A stretch of 64,000 nucleotides of DNA from Umezawaea sp049997955. GTDB lineage: Bacteria > Actinomycetota > Actinomycetes > Mycobacteriales > Pseudonocardiaceae. How positions within the stretch are numbered: position 1 is the stretch's first letter; the number at the start of each line of letters is the position of its first letter. The stretch is taken from the NCBI GenBank assembly GCA_049997955.1, contig JAEBDY010000008.1, positions 62,001 through 126,000 on the forward strand, in the 5' to 3' direction. A program made the position numbers and the translations under genes. The notes under the pieces are model-generated. The model was not told the origin of the DNA, made no database searches, and saw only the letters and a list, made by a program, of their open reading frames with translations. This document shows, in pieces, positions 34,746 to 42,627 of this stretch.

Positions 34746-35656
34746 TTCAGCAGTGCCGAACTGAGGGTGGAGTCGATCAGGGCTTGGATGCCGCGTTTAC
34801 CACCGAAGTGCTGCTCCTGAGTGTCGGCTAAAGTTGCCTGCACAGCCAGTTCACCGACGGCGAACCCGGTCTGGGCAGCGAGGTAGCCTAGTAGCCGCGC
34901 CAGTCCAAGCAGATTGCCGTAGGCCTTGGTGATCAGGTACTGATGCCGGTACACGGCAAGCATGCTCAATTGCCCGTCCAGCAGCGTCAAGTCCACATGA
35001 ACCAGGCACGGGAACCCTCGCTGCCGTCGATCAGTTGCCGCATAGACCTGCAACCCGACGTCGTCCACATCGCTGACATCTGCCGCGCTGCCAGCGTCTT
35101 CGGGAGACGTGATGTTTGCGCACGGTTCGGCTTCACCGCCGATGGCGATGTCGGACAGGTTGTGTGCCCGTTTCCCGTCGCGGCGCACCTGGCGCAAGTA
35201 CTTCACCCGATCGGCCAACTGGTTGACACCACCCGGTTCTTTACCGGGCCAACTGACCATACGACCGAAGTAAGTGCCGCGTTTGTTGCCGTCTGCGGTG
35301 CACAACAGCGGCAACATCTCGCTATAGACCTCATACAGGTCGGCCGCGGCCAAGTCCAGCCGCGCTGCGTCAACAGGGCTGAGTTCGGGAGCCCAAGCCA
35401 TGCCGGGGGCGGCGTAGAGAGTGTGGGGGAAGATCGTGGCGGCCACCGTGTCCACGGTCTGGATGGTGCCACTCTTGTGCTTACCTGGCACCAGAACTCT
35501 ATCGATCGCCGCCCGCACTGCCGGATCCTCAGGTGCTAGTGGGTCGGTCACTGTGGTGAGCACGTTGGTCCGCCGTCCGCCGCGTTCGTGGACCAACTTC
35601 AGAGTGTCGAGCCACGCCCTGCTCATGTTGCCAACGGGTATGACGTAGTCGCTCAT
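34742..35656 (-). CDS. Thymidylate-synthase-like protein (possible deoxyuridylate hydroxymethylase), 304 aa
   Basis: The C-terminal half has the ThyA fold pattern: GFPCLVHVDLTLLDGQLSML places the nucleophilic Cys at 217 after Pro, as in the PC motif of ThyA. AVYRHQYLITKAYGNLLGLA aligns with the RSxD...PxN block. Asn248 lines up with E. coli Asn177, which reads uracil (dCMP hydroxymethylases carry Asp). The His after the Cys and the Asp of RSxD are replaced, so folate use or the product may differ from dTMP. Upstream, FGRMVSWPGKEPGGVNQLAD and LRQVRRDGKRAHNLSD fit the phosphate-binding part. The ATG at 35656 overlaps the carrier-protein stop (ATGA). 5-hydroxymethyl-dUMP is the likeliest product by family precedent, but this is inferred. 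Confidence 0.75.
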   Translation of the reverse strand: MSDYVIPVGNMSRAWLDTLKLVHERGGRRTNVLTTVTDPLAPEDPAVRAAIDRVLVPGKHKSGTIQTVDTVAATIFPHTLYAAPGMAWAPELSPVDAARLDLAAADLYEVYSEMLPLLCTADGNKRGTYFGRMVSWPGKEPGGVNQLADRVKYLRQVRRDGKRAHNLSDIAIGGEAEPCANITSPEDAGSAADVSDVDDVGLQVYAATDRRQRGFPCLVHVDLTLLDGQLSMLAVYRHQYLITKAYGNLLGLARLLGYLAAQTGFAVGELAVQATLADTQEQHFGGKRGIQALIDSTLSSALLK

Positions 35657-36078
35657 GCCGCACCCGCCACCGATGCTGTGGTCTGCTTGATCAATCGAGC
35701 GACGCCGCCGACACTGCGCAGACTGTCGCGGTCCACCTCTGACAATCGCACTAGGCGCCGACCAAATGCCTTGCCAACAGTGGAGATGATCCACACCGCA
35801 GTCATGCTGTCGATGGCCAAGGTTGCGTCGGTGTGCAGTGCACCGCCTGTCAACTCCTGCAGCGTGCAGCGCCGAAGACATGTCAACATCTCCAGGACCT
35901 GCTGCCGCAACTCGGTCTCGCCCATCCCTTGCAGGGCGGCGGAATCCAGTTCGATATCAGAAGGTCCGCGGCCGCTGTCGCTGGAGGGCACCTGCTCCTC
36001 TGGTCCGGCCAGTACCGGCGCGGCAGGAGTAGGGAAGAACAGCGGAGCACCCGATGAGGCCACCACGTTCTCGTTCAT
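35653..36078 (-). CDS. Acyl carrier protein-like, 141 aa
   Basis: The C-terminal 80 residues are a carrier domain: LTGGALHTDATLAIDSMTAV carries the phosphopantetheine site Ser91 in an Asp-Ser-Met motif, the common motif being DSL. The helix VGKAFGRRLVRLSEVDRDSL and the segment SVGGVARLIKQ follow. The first 45 residues are a disordered Pro/Ser/Gly-rich extension not found in normal ACPs. Its stop overlaps the start of the thymidylate-synthase-like gene, and acpS follows, so the carrier is evidently made and loaded within this operon. It may tether an acyl or aminoacyl group used for nucleotide or DNA modification. No ligase or ketosynthase is encoded beside it. Confidence 0.76.
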   Translation of the reverse strand: MNENVVASSGAPLFFPTPAAPVLAGPEEQVPSSDSGRGPSDIELDSAALQGMGETELRQQVLEMLTCLRRCTLQELTGGALHTDATLAIDSMTAVWIISTVGKAFGRRLVRLSEVDRDSLRSVGGVARLIKQTTASVAGAA

Positions 36079-36124
36079 GTACACGAGTGTCAGATAATCC
36101 GACATCCGTGTCAAGGGGCGTGCG

Positions 36125-36745
36125 TCAGGAGCTGGAGTCTTCCGACAGCAGCAGGCCAGCGTCGCGCAGGTGGGTGACTAGAAAGTTGGTGACCTCGTCG
36201 GGCTCTGCCACTGGGACCTGCACGGTGACATCCGGGTACTGAGCGGCGAGGCGGGAGTAGCCGTCACGGACCTCGTCGCGATTGAGGGTGTCGTGGACGT
36301 ATGGGTTGGTGAACAGGAACACCAGGTTGGCTGGGTGCTGCGACCAGACCGCGTCGATAAGTCCAAAGAACACCGACTCGGCCAACCCAGCGTCGGCTAG
36401 GCGCCCGGCGAACCAACCGTAGGCGACGGTGGACCACCACCACCGGTCCAACACGACGCCCCCTTCGGCGCGGGCGCACGCAAGAGCCGAGACGTTCTCG
36501 GCGTGGCAGGCCAGGTGCAACAACTGCCGCGCCAACGGCGAGGAGATCGTCGCGTCCTCGGTCAAACGGTAAATACCTTCGGTAAGTTGCTTCAAACCCG
36601 ATGGCATATGGGTAAAAACTGGAGCTGGGGTGACCCAGTCAAGCCTCTTGAGGCGATCACGTTGAGTGGTCTTTCCACTGCGATCGAGTCCCTCAAGCAC
36701 CACAAGTGAGCCCTGTGCCAGTCGAACCCGTCCCGCGCTCACCAT
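36125..36745 (-). CDS. Thymidylate-kinase-like P-loop kinase, 206 aa
   Basis: P-loop LVVLEGLDRSGKTTQRDRLK (about residues 14-33) and the Tmk-type DR motif VVLDRWWWSTVAYGWFAGRL, where Trp replaces the usual Tyr and Gly the usual Gln of DRYxxSxxAYQ, show a dNMP-kinase fold with an altered base or acceptor pocket. Start: ATG 36745 lies three bases after AAGGAGG, while GTG at 36742 has better spacing, so either may be used. It follows the pyrophosphorylase/DNA-kinase-family gene by 22 bp. Phage 5-hmdU DNA kinases join a P-loop domain to the helical domain encoded next door, so this protein could phosphorylate modified DNA rather than a free nucleotide. Confidence 0.8.
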   Translation of the reverse strand: MVSAGRVRLAQGSLVVLEGLDRSGKTTQRDRLKRLDWVTPAPVFTHMPSGLKQLTEGIYRLTEDATISSPLARQLLHLACHAENVSALACARAEGGVVLDRWWWSTVAYGWFAGRLADAGLAESVFFGLIDAVWSQHPANLVFLFTNPYVHDTLNRDEVRDGYSRLAAQYPDVTVQVPVAEPDEVTNFLVTHLRDAGLLLSEDSSS

Positions 36746-36767
36746 AATCCTCCTTGCGGCGGCCCTC

Positions 36768-37847
36768 TCACGGTGCTGAAACAGCGAGAGGCTGCAGGTT
36801 CCACTTGGGCGGGAACCAGGCATGCACCGGGTCAGCTACCGGGGAGAACAACTGCTTGATGCGGCTGCGGCCACTATGGCCAGCGATCTCAGGGTGCGCC
36901 ACACGGGCGTACTTGTCCACCTCGCAGAATAGGTTCTGACAGTCGATCAACTGCAGCGGACGCCCCTGGAGGCCGGTGAAAGTCAGTCCCAGGCGAGTGA
37001 AATGCTCCTGCTGGGTTGCTGCCATGTAGGCGATGACCTGCTCCTCGATGCCGTCAGCGGCAGACCCGAAGCACTTGCGGATGCCATCGCGTGCACCAGG
37101 ACCAGCGACAACGAATTCCATCTCATCGAAGTCAAAGGCCTCTGAGTAATTCAAATCGATGGCAAACTGGAAAGCCAAGAAATCACCCATTGCCGGATAG
37201 GAACGCAACACTTTGAAGGCGGTACTCAGCGATCCCCCCTGGGTGATGCGTCCACCGACATTAGTAGTCATCATCAGCTCGAGCAGGCGCAAGTGGTTGC
37301 TGTGCTTGCGTTCCGCTCCCAGCCGTGGTGGCGGAATTACGTAAGCGGCCGAGTACAGCCTTCGGCCTGCCGCAAAAGCGGCGGTGAGCACCTCGTCGTA
37401 CGCGGTGCGGTCGAAGTTCTCCCAGGAGACTGTCCCGAACGCCTCTTCGAGCAGTTGCCAGGTCGAAACGCGGTTGAACATCTTGAAAAGCAGTGTTCGA
37501 AAGACCACCTCTTCCGGTTCCTGTCGACCGGTATAGGATACATGGCGAATAAGGAATTGCGACACTCGATCGGCGGCGCGGTAGCAATTGGTGAACCTGT
37601 GCCTCAGCAGGATCGGATCGTCGGTCCATGGTCCCGCTTCGCCAGCTAGCCGGGCTTGGTAGACGGCATGCCGTAGGGATGCGAACCGCCAGTAGGTATC
37701 GAACACCGGCGTTGGACACAGCGTCCGCCCGGCGATTCGGATCGATTGTGGCGCGGGTTGAAGTTGTTTGGGCTGATGACGTGACGGGGTGGGCATCATC
37801 AGGTCCAGTTCACCCTGCCGCAGAACGGCGGTGGCCGTAAGTCCCAT
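36768..37847 (-). CDS. 5-hmdU DNA kinase helical-domain / alpha-glutamyl-putrescinyl-thymine pyrophosphorylase family protein, 359 aa
   Basis: The body of the protein matches the predicted base-hypermodification family named for 5-hydroxymethyluracil DNA kinase (helical domain, also aGPT-Pplase). Visible family motifs are FDTYWRFASLRHAVYQARLA, PWTDDPILLRHRFTNCYRAA, RVSQFLIRHVSY, RSYPAMGDFLAFQFAIDLNY, then VVAGPGARDGIRKCF (247-261), QLIDCQNLFCEVDKYARVAH (299-318) and the ending WFPPKWN. Overall helical content and a GPG-type loop recall HhH DNA glycosylases. The ATG at 37847 follows GGAGG at nine bases; upstream in-frame residues are not family-like. It is the first gene of the operon and is divergent from a winged-helix regulator. 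In phages the family activates hydroxymethyl-dU in DNA for further substitution. Confidence 0.78.
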   Translation of the reverse strand: MGLTATAVLRQGELDLMMPTPSRHQPKQLQPAPQSIRIAGRTLCPTPVFDTYWRFASLRHAVYQARLAGEAGPWTDDPILLRHRFTNCYRAADRVSQFLIRHVSYTGRQEPEEVVFRTLLFKMFNRVSTWQLLEEAFGTVSWENFDRTAYDEVLTAAFAAGRRLYSAAYVIPPPRLGAERKHSNHLRLLELMMTTNVGGRITQGGSLSTAFKVLRSYPAMGDFLAFQFAIDLNYSEAFDFDEMEFVVAGPGARDGIRKCFGSAADGIEEQVIAYMAATQQEHFTRLGLTFTGLQGRPLQLIDCQNLFCEVDKYARVAHPEIAGHSGRSRIKQLFSPVADPVHAWFPPKWNLQPLAVSAP

Positions 37848-37870
37848 CGCTGATCGCCTCCGCATGTAGC

Positions 37871-37901
37871 GTGACGCGATTCGCGTCACACGGCATACTA
37901 T
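37871..37901. promoter_or_regulatory. Perfect 19-bp palindromic operator and promoter between the regulator and the nine-gene operon
   Basis: GTGACGCGATTCGCGTCAC (37871-37889) has perfect 9-bp arms around one central base. Immediately right, TACTAT (37896-37901) is a good -10 for the rightward regulator, ending four bases before its GTG at 37906, so that message is probably leaderless. To the left, GCTACAT on the minus strand could serve as the -10 of the operon. A protein on the palindrome would cover both promoters. Confidence 0.75.
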
Positions 37902-37905
37902 ACCG

Positions 37906-38226
37906 GTGCGGGTTGACGAGCGAGAACTGCTGAGGGCGCGGTCTGTGGCGATCTTTGGCAACCGCTATGTCGCCGAGGTGGTGCTCGCGATCGCCGTGCT
38001 GGCTCCGCGTGCCGAGGACCGAGTGACTGTCCGGATGCTGGCCACACGGACCGGCCTAGCCGACAACCTCGTGCGTCCCGTGATCAGGCGTCTGGTCGAA
38101 GCTGGAGTGTTGCGTTCGCTACCGCAGGAACGTCCCCGCGGTGCCAGCTATCACCAAGTCCACTTTGGGGAGGGCGTCTGGGAGGCGCTGACCAGTACAT
38201 GCAGGCTGCTGCATCGTTCGGCTTGA
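37906..38226 (+). CDS. Small winged-helix regulator of the divergent operon, 106 aa
   Basis: The 106-residue protein is a compact winged helix: RARSVAIFGNRYVAEVVLAI, then VTVRMLATRTGLADNLVRPV with the recognition helix, IRRLVEAGVLRSLPQ and a short wing and tail. It resembles ArsR/MarR-like or transcriptional regulators of restriction-like islands but lacks ligand-domain features. The GTG start is dictated by the closely placed TACTAT -10. It most likely binds the GTGACGCGA palindrome beside it and controls both itself and the base-modification operon. Confidence 0.75.
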   Translation: MRVDERELLRARSVAIFGNRYVAEVVLAIAVLAPRAEDRVTVRMLATRTGLADNLVRPVIRRLVEAGVLRSLPQERPRGASYHQVHFGEGVWEALTSTCRLLHRSA

Positions 38227-38676
38227 CGAGGGCGCAAATACATGACTCGAGCACACACTCGGCGGCAAGTGCTCAGCAAGCTACATCCAGAGACCGAGCA
38301 GTTCACCGTCCCGCTTGACCACACTCATCAGCCCTGTCCGTCAAAACGGGGCAACCCCACTCATCCCCTGACTACGCGTCACGCGACTCGCATCAACATC
38401 AGCTTGTACACGCTGGCATCAGCGACAGACCCGGCTCCCCTACCCAGCCTCCGTACCTACCAAGACAACCCGCCCTGCCCTGCAGGAACCGTGGCCATGA
38501 CGAAGACCCTCTTGACGCTGAAGAACGAGATCTTCAACGGCTAGAGCCAGGCCGCGGCGTTGCAGATCGAAGCCCAACAGACTTCAACCGACCTAGGCGC
38601 GAGCCGCAGATGGGCGGAGCGATGACCCGCCCTCCGCAGTTTCGTCACGCGTGACCAACAGGCGAGCAAGGGCTGC
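38227..38676. other. 450-bp spacer with no supported gene
   Basis: A 100-codon open frame starts at 38242 but has no ribosome site or family resemblance. Partial echoes of the upstream operator occur (GTCACGCGACTCGCATCA around 38379-38396 and TCACGCGTGACC near 38645), which may be secondary regulator sites or chance. Confidence 0.4.
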
Positions 38677-38791
38677 CGTGACATGACTCAGTGACATGGA
38701 TTCCTGGAATTCATGCCACTGTGACATGCCCCCGGAACGACTCACGCGACTGTTGATGCTGGCAGAGACCCTGGATAGCGCAAAGCTGGCA
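38677..38791 (+). repeat. Internal copy of the island's right-end arm sequence
   Basis: This 115-bp stretch, CGTGACATGACTC through GGATAGCGCAAAGCTGGCA, matches 50906-51019 with few substitutions. It includes three TGACATG motifs (38679, 38692, 38722) at nearly the same spacing. Unlike the right end it is not followed by the tRNA core, so it looks like the scar of an older element end. Confidence 0.88.
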
Positions 38792-38801
38792 ATCTTGATT
38801 A

Positions 38802-38850
38802 CCTTCGTCCGGCTTTAGACACCGCCCACACTTCGGACTTACTCGTCTAG
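38802..38850 (+). repeat. Left copy of a 49-bp inverted repeat enclosing the STAND cassette
   Basis: CCTTCGTCCGGCTTTAGACA through ACTTACTCGTCTAG is the reverse complement of 43035-43083 with four mismatches in 49 positions. The right copy directly precedes an IS982-type transposase start, so these are probably IS-derived ends. Confidence 0.88.
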
Positions 38851-39042
38851 GTGTCCTCGGCGTCCGCATCCCGATCACCCTGCATTCGTCGCGCTCGGCA
38901 GGATGGTCTCGATTGAACATGAAAAGAGTTCGTCAAATTCGGCTCGACCGCCGAGCGTTTGGATCTGTTCGACTGGCTCGTACTCGAGCCACCGCCATCC
39001 CAGACTCGACTCTGCCAGCAGGGACTCGAGAAAGGGATTCAC

Positions 39043-39450
39043 GTGGAAGAACGAATTGAGAAAAACGGCATCGACCGAGAACGGGGCCGCCGATCCTTTA
39101 TCGGCATCGCGCGCAAGTTCGTGGCTGCGGTCGCGATCGCGGGTGCGGTCCTCACGGGTACGGCCCTCACCACCTCGGCGAAGGCGGAAGCCGCTGTGGC
39201 GAGTTGTGGTGACGGCCGGTGCACGGTGTACCTGAGCAAGTCCGAGACCCGCGAGTTGGCGAACGGAAGGGTACCGGCCCCGCCTGCGGCAACTCCTTGG
39301 CAGCTGCGTGCCGCCTACTACGCCTTGGCGTACGGCCACCAGTGGTTCGCCCAGCAGTACGCGGGGCGGGGATGGTGCTCGGGCTTCACGCTGAGCATCT
39401 ACCCGTGGGAAAGCCAGGGCTACTTCGGCTACGCCTGCGATTGGGAGTAG
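39043..39450 (+). CDS. Small secreted protein, 135 aa
   Basis: From GTG at 39043 (AAAGGGA upstream) the product has a charged N-terminus of about 30 residues, then a signal peptide hydrophobic core KFVAAVAIAGAVLTGTALTT ending in SAKAEA, a likely signal peptidase I site. The mature 80 residues contain four cysteines (VASCGDGRCTVYLS, GWCSGF, YACDWE) and many aromatic residues. No family is recognised. It lies upstream of a STAND protein gene and resembles, in general layout, the secreted protein at 42628. A strong terminator follows at 39465. Confidence 0.68.
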   Translation: MEERIEKNGIDRERGRRSFIGIARKFVAAVAIAGAVLTGTALTTSAKAEAAVASCGDGRCTVYLSKSETRELANGRVPAPPAATPWQLRAAYYALAYGHQWFAQQYAGRGWCSGFTLSIYPWESQGYFGYACDWE

Positions 39451-39464
39451 TACCGGGCCGGATT

Positions 39465-39499
39465 CTGGTGGCGGGCCTCGAATCGAGGCCCACCACCAG
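39465..39499 (+). terminator. Terminator after the secreted-protein gene
   Basis: CTGGTGGCGGGCCTCG and CGAGGCCCACCACCAG form a 16-bp stem with one mismatch and an AAT loop, 14 bp after the stop codon at 39450. There is no T-run. Confidence 0.65.
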
Positions 39500-39724
39500 G
39501 GTCGAAGGCCGCCCGGTTTCCGTCCGCGTCGGGTACGTGCAGCAGTATGAGTCAGTTCGCTCGGCCGTTTGGGTGTAGTTGAGCAACCGGCAGGGTGAGA
39601 TTGCAAAAGCGTCGTGCACACCCGGAGGGGGAACGGGGCAGGATGAGACCCGAGCCGGCACAGTGATGGTAGGTGCAGACACCAACCGTTCTGTGCCGCG
39701 CCGCACGTCGCGATCCCGTTCTGG

Positions 39725-42439
39725 TTGGTGAATGGATGCGCCTTGACCACTTCGGACAACGATTCCCCCTCCGACAGCGCGCTCCGGCTTGGAAGAGCGC
39801 GAACCGTCAACGACCTGGTCGGTTGTCTGAAGGACGTGTGGGTGTCGTCCGGTAAACCAAGCCATCGAAAACTTTCCAGCCGGGTCAAGGACTTACGCCA
39901 ACGAACCGGTCGATGCGCCGCGGATGACAAGTCGATCCCACACAGCAACTTCTTCTACCTGCTCGAGAGTCAAGATCGTAAGACGCTCGATTACGACCTG
40001 ATGTTCGATCTGCTCACCGTGCTGGGCGTACCCGATGAAGCAAAGCAGCCTTGGCGGGACGCGTGGACGACTGTGTTCTGCGGTAGCGAACGCGCTGCGG
40101 TCAGAGTTGTTCCGCGGCTACCCTCAGATCTCGCCGACTTCAGCGGCCGTGAAGAGATGTTGGAGTCGATCGCGACATTTGCGGGCGGCAGCGGACCCGA
40201 GGTGGCCATCGCGCTCGAAGGGATGGCCGGTGCCGGGAAGACCAGTTTGGCTGTTCGTGCCGCCGCGCTCCTCCGTTCACGAGGCGGGCTCACCGGTCCG
40301 CACCTCTACGTCGACCTCCGGGGGGCCGCGCCCCACGGGCAACAGCCGGTGGACCCCGAACTGGTCCTCGAGAAGCTACTCCGCGAGTTGGGCTGGCAAG
40401 GGCAATTGCCACGCGTCCCGCTCAGAGCCTCGACCTATCAAAAGCTGGCATCCCACCGGAACGCCGTGATCCTGCTCGACAACGCCGCCGACGAGGAGCA
40501 GGTACGGCCTCTGCTTCCTGCCGATCGCGGCAGCCTCGTGATCATCGCGGGACGTAGTCGCTTCACGGGACTGGGGGATTTGGTCCAGCGAGTCGAGGTC
40601 GGCGTTCTCAGCGACCAGGAGTCCGTACGGCTGCTCAGCCGAGTGGCGGGTCTCAACGCTCGAGCGGAGGACTCCGAAGAGCTGCGGGTGATCGCATCCA
40701 AATGCGGCCACCTCCCCCTGGCGTTGGCCGCCATCGCGGGGCACATTCGCGATCATCCGACCTGGACCCTCGCCGATCACTCCCACGCGCTGCAGGACCT
40801 CGTGCTCGAAGCTGGCGTGAGCAGGGCACTGGCCTTGTCCTACGACGGCCTGCCCGACGATGAGCAGCGCGTACTACGACTGCTCGCCCTGTGTCCCGGT
40901 CGCGACACCACTGCGGACACCACCGCCGTGCTGGCGGATGTGGACAAGGCCGAGGCGGCAACAAGTTTAGTATTGCTGGAGCGCGCGCACCTGATGCAGT
41001 CCAGCGCCCCCGACCGATTCCGATTGCATGAAATGGTCCGCGCCCACGTGAACGCGAGAGCCAGGGTGGATGAGCCGCCACACCGGCGACAGTCGGCGAT
41101 CGCACGATGGCTGGACCACTACACCGCTACAGCCTCAGCTGCTATGGAGAGCTTTCTTCTCCCTCGAGAGTCAGGCGATCGGCAAAACTCACCGGCGCGA
41201 GAGACGTCCGCTCTCACGAGCTTCGATGCCGCCGCGTGTTGGCTGGAAAACGAGGCCCCCAATATTGTCGACGCCATCGAATACGCGACCGACCACGATT
41301 TTCCCTATTTCACCACAAGCATGGCCAACACGGTGTGGCGATACCTCGCGACCACAGGACTGCATGACGACTGGCTCTTCGTGCACTCGACCGAATTGCG
41401 TGCCGCCCAGAGAGATGCAGATAGAAGGTCCGAAGGCGTTGCCCACGTGAACCTGGCCATGGTGCAACTGGAGTTCGGTCGGTCCGAGGTCGCGCTCGGC
41501 CATGCGATCGCCGCACGTGATGTGGGTCGACAACTCGGAGACGACTTGATGTGCGCAACCGCGTGGGCCAGGGCAGGCGCCTCCCTCCTCCATCTTGGTC
41601 GCGTCACCGAAGCCAGGAACGAACTGGAACACGCCGCGGCGACAGCTCATCGGATCGGGGCCGTCGAAGTCGAAGCGGTCGTCAACAATAGTCTCGGTAT
41701 GCTTCATCACCAAATCGGGAACCTCCCGCAGGCCTTCGTTCACTACCGGAAGGCTCATGAGCAGTCCATGGCGGCAGGAAATTCGGTCAACGCGGGGAAG
41801 GTGGCCGCCAACATCGGTCTCCTCCACCTGAAATCAGGCCAACTCCTGGAGGCACTTCGCTATTTCAGGAAAGCACTGGAGGTCGCAAGCGATGTCAAGA
41901 ACATGAGCGGTATCGCCGCAGCGCAGATCAACCTCGGCTTGGTGTTGCAGCGCCTGGGTCGCCATGCTGCGGCAACCCACTACAACGGACTTGCCCTCGA
42001 AGCGACTCGGCGACTCGGCGATAAGGACGGCGAAGCTCGGGTTTTGGGCAACATGGGAACTCTGGCACGTGTAGCTGGCAAGCTGGACGATGCGAAAGTT
42101 TATCATGATACCGCGCTCGATATCGCGACTGCTCTCGATGATCCAGACCTGCGGTCCGAGGCTCTCAACGACCGGGCTGAAAGCCTTTTGACAATGGGAA
42201 ATTACGAGGGCGCCTATAACGACAACACCGCCGCACTCGACCTCGCGCATCTCACGGGCAGTTCCTACGAACAGGCCAGGGCACTGGTGGGGCTGGGGCA
42301 CCTGTCGCTGGTCGGCGGTCGTCCGGATCAGGCGGTCGACCACTGGCGGCGGGCCGTCAAACTCTACAAACACATGGGTGTCCCGGAAGCAGAACTCGTC
42401 CGCGCTCACCTGGATGCCCTCGGTGGCGCGGGCGGTTGA
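39725..42439 (+). CDS. HTH-NB-ARC-TPR STAND protein, about 904 aa
   Basis: Residues 25-120 form the actinobacterial XRE-like HTH module that precedes NB-ARC proteins. The STAND NTPase follows (about 140-400): P-loop ALEGMAGAGKTSLAVRAAAL, Walker B NAVILLDNAADEEQVRPLLP, and the GxP motif KCGHLPLALAAIAGHI. Then comes a winged-helix half, and from about residue 500 to the end at least eight tetratricopeptide repeats (for example GNLPQAFVHYRKAHEQSMAA and GRHAAATHYNGLALEATRRL). STAND proteins act as signal-triggered oligomerising switches, as regulators or antiphage sensors. The start is uncertain: GTG 39725, or TTG 39743 giving MTTSDND. It is flanked by two secreted-protein genes. Confidence 0.85.
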   Translation: MVNGCALTTSDNDSPSDSALRLGRARTVNDLVGCLKDVWVSSGKPSHRKLSSRVKDLRQRTGRCAADDKSIPHSNFFYLLESQDRKTLDYDLMFDLLTVLGVPDEAKQPWRDAWTTVFCGSERAAVRVVPRLPSDLADFSGREEMLESIATFAGGSGPEVAIALEGMAGAGKTSLAVRAAALLRSRGGLTGPHLYVDLRGAAPHGQQPVDPELVLEKLLRELGWQGQLPRVPLRASTYQKLASHRNAVILLDNAADEEQVRPLLPADRGSLVIIAGRSRFTGLGDLVQRVEVGVLSDQESVRLLSRVAGLNARAEDSEELRVIASKCGHLPLALAAIAGHIRDHPTWTLADHSHALQDLVLEAGVSRALALSYDGLPDDEQRVLRLLALCPGRDTTADTTAVLADVDKAEAATSLVLLERAHLMQSSAPDRFRLHEMVRAHVNARARVDEPPHRRQSAIARWLDHYTATASAAMESFLLPRESGDRQNSPARETSALTSFDAAACWLENEAPNIVDAIEYATDHDFPYFTTSMANTVWRYLATTGLHDDWLFVHSTELRAAQRDADRRSEGVAHVNLAMVQLEFGRSEVALGHAIAARDVGRQLGDDLMCATAWARAGASLLHLGRVTEARNELEHAAATAHRIGAVEVEAVVNNSLGMLHHQIGNLPQAFVHYRKAHEQSMAAGNSVNAGKVAANIGLLHLKSGQLLEALRYFRKALEVASDVKNMSGIAAAQINLGLVLQRLGRHAAATHYNGLALEATRRLGDKDGEARVLGNMGTLARVAGKLDDAKVYHDTALDIATALDDPDLRSEALNDRAESLLTMGNYEGAYNDNTAALDLAHLTGSSYEQARALVGLGHLSLVGGRPDQAVDHWRRAVKLYKHMGVPEAELVRAHLDALGGAGG

Positions 42440-42627
42440 CCCGCAGGTGTTCGATTCTGTTCGAGGAGCGTGACGGCACGTCCTGGGTTCGCCAGTTTGG
42501 GATGTGGAAGAGCGCAGCAGGAATCGCGGACCGAGTTTGATCGGCCATTTTGCAAGATCCGCTGCGCTTGGGTGGCCTTCGATGTCGACGGCCTGGCAAC
42601 TTGTCGCGTTTTCTTGGAGGAGGAACG

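Noticed and set aside
38242..38544. 100-codon plus-strand open frame after the winged-helix regulator
   Set aside because: No ribosome site, no motif and His/Pro/Thr-rich random-looking translation.
37871..38660. Several GTGACGCG/GTCACGCG-like echoes considered as a CRISPR or iteron array
   Set aside because: Only the 37871 site is a perfect palindrome; the others are irregularly spaced partial matches with no constant repeat or spacer length.
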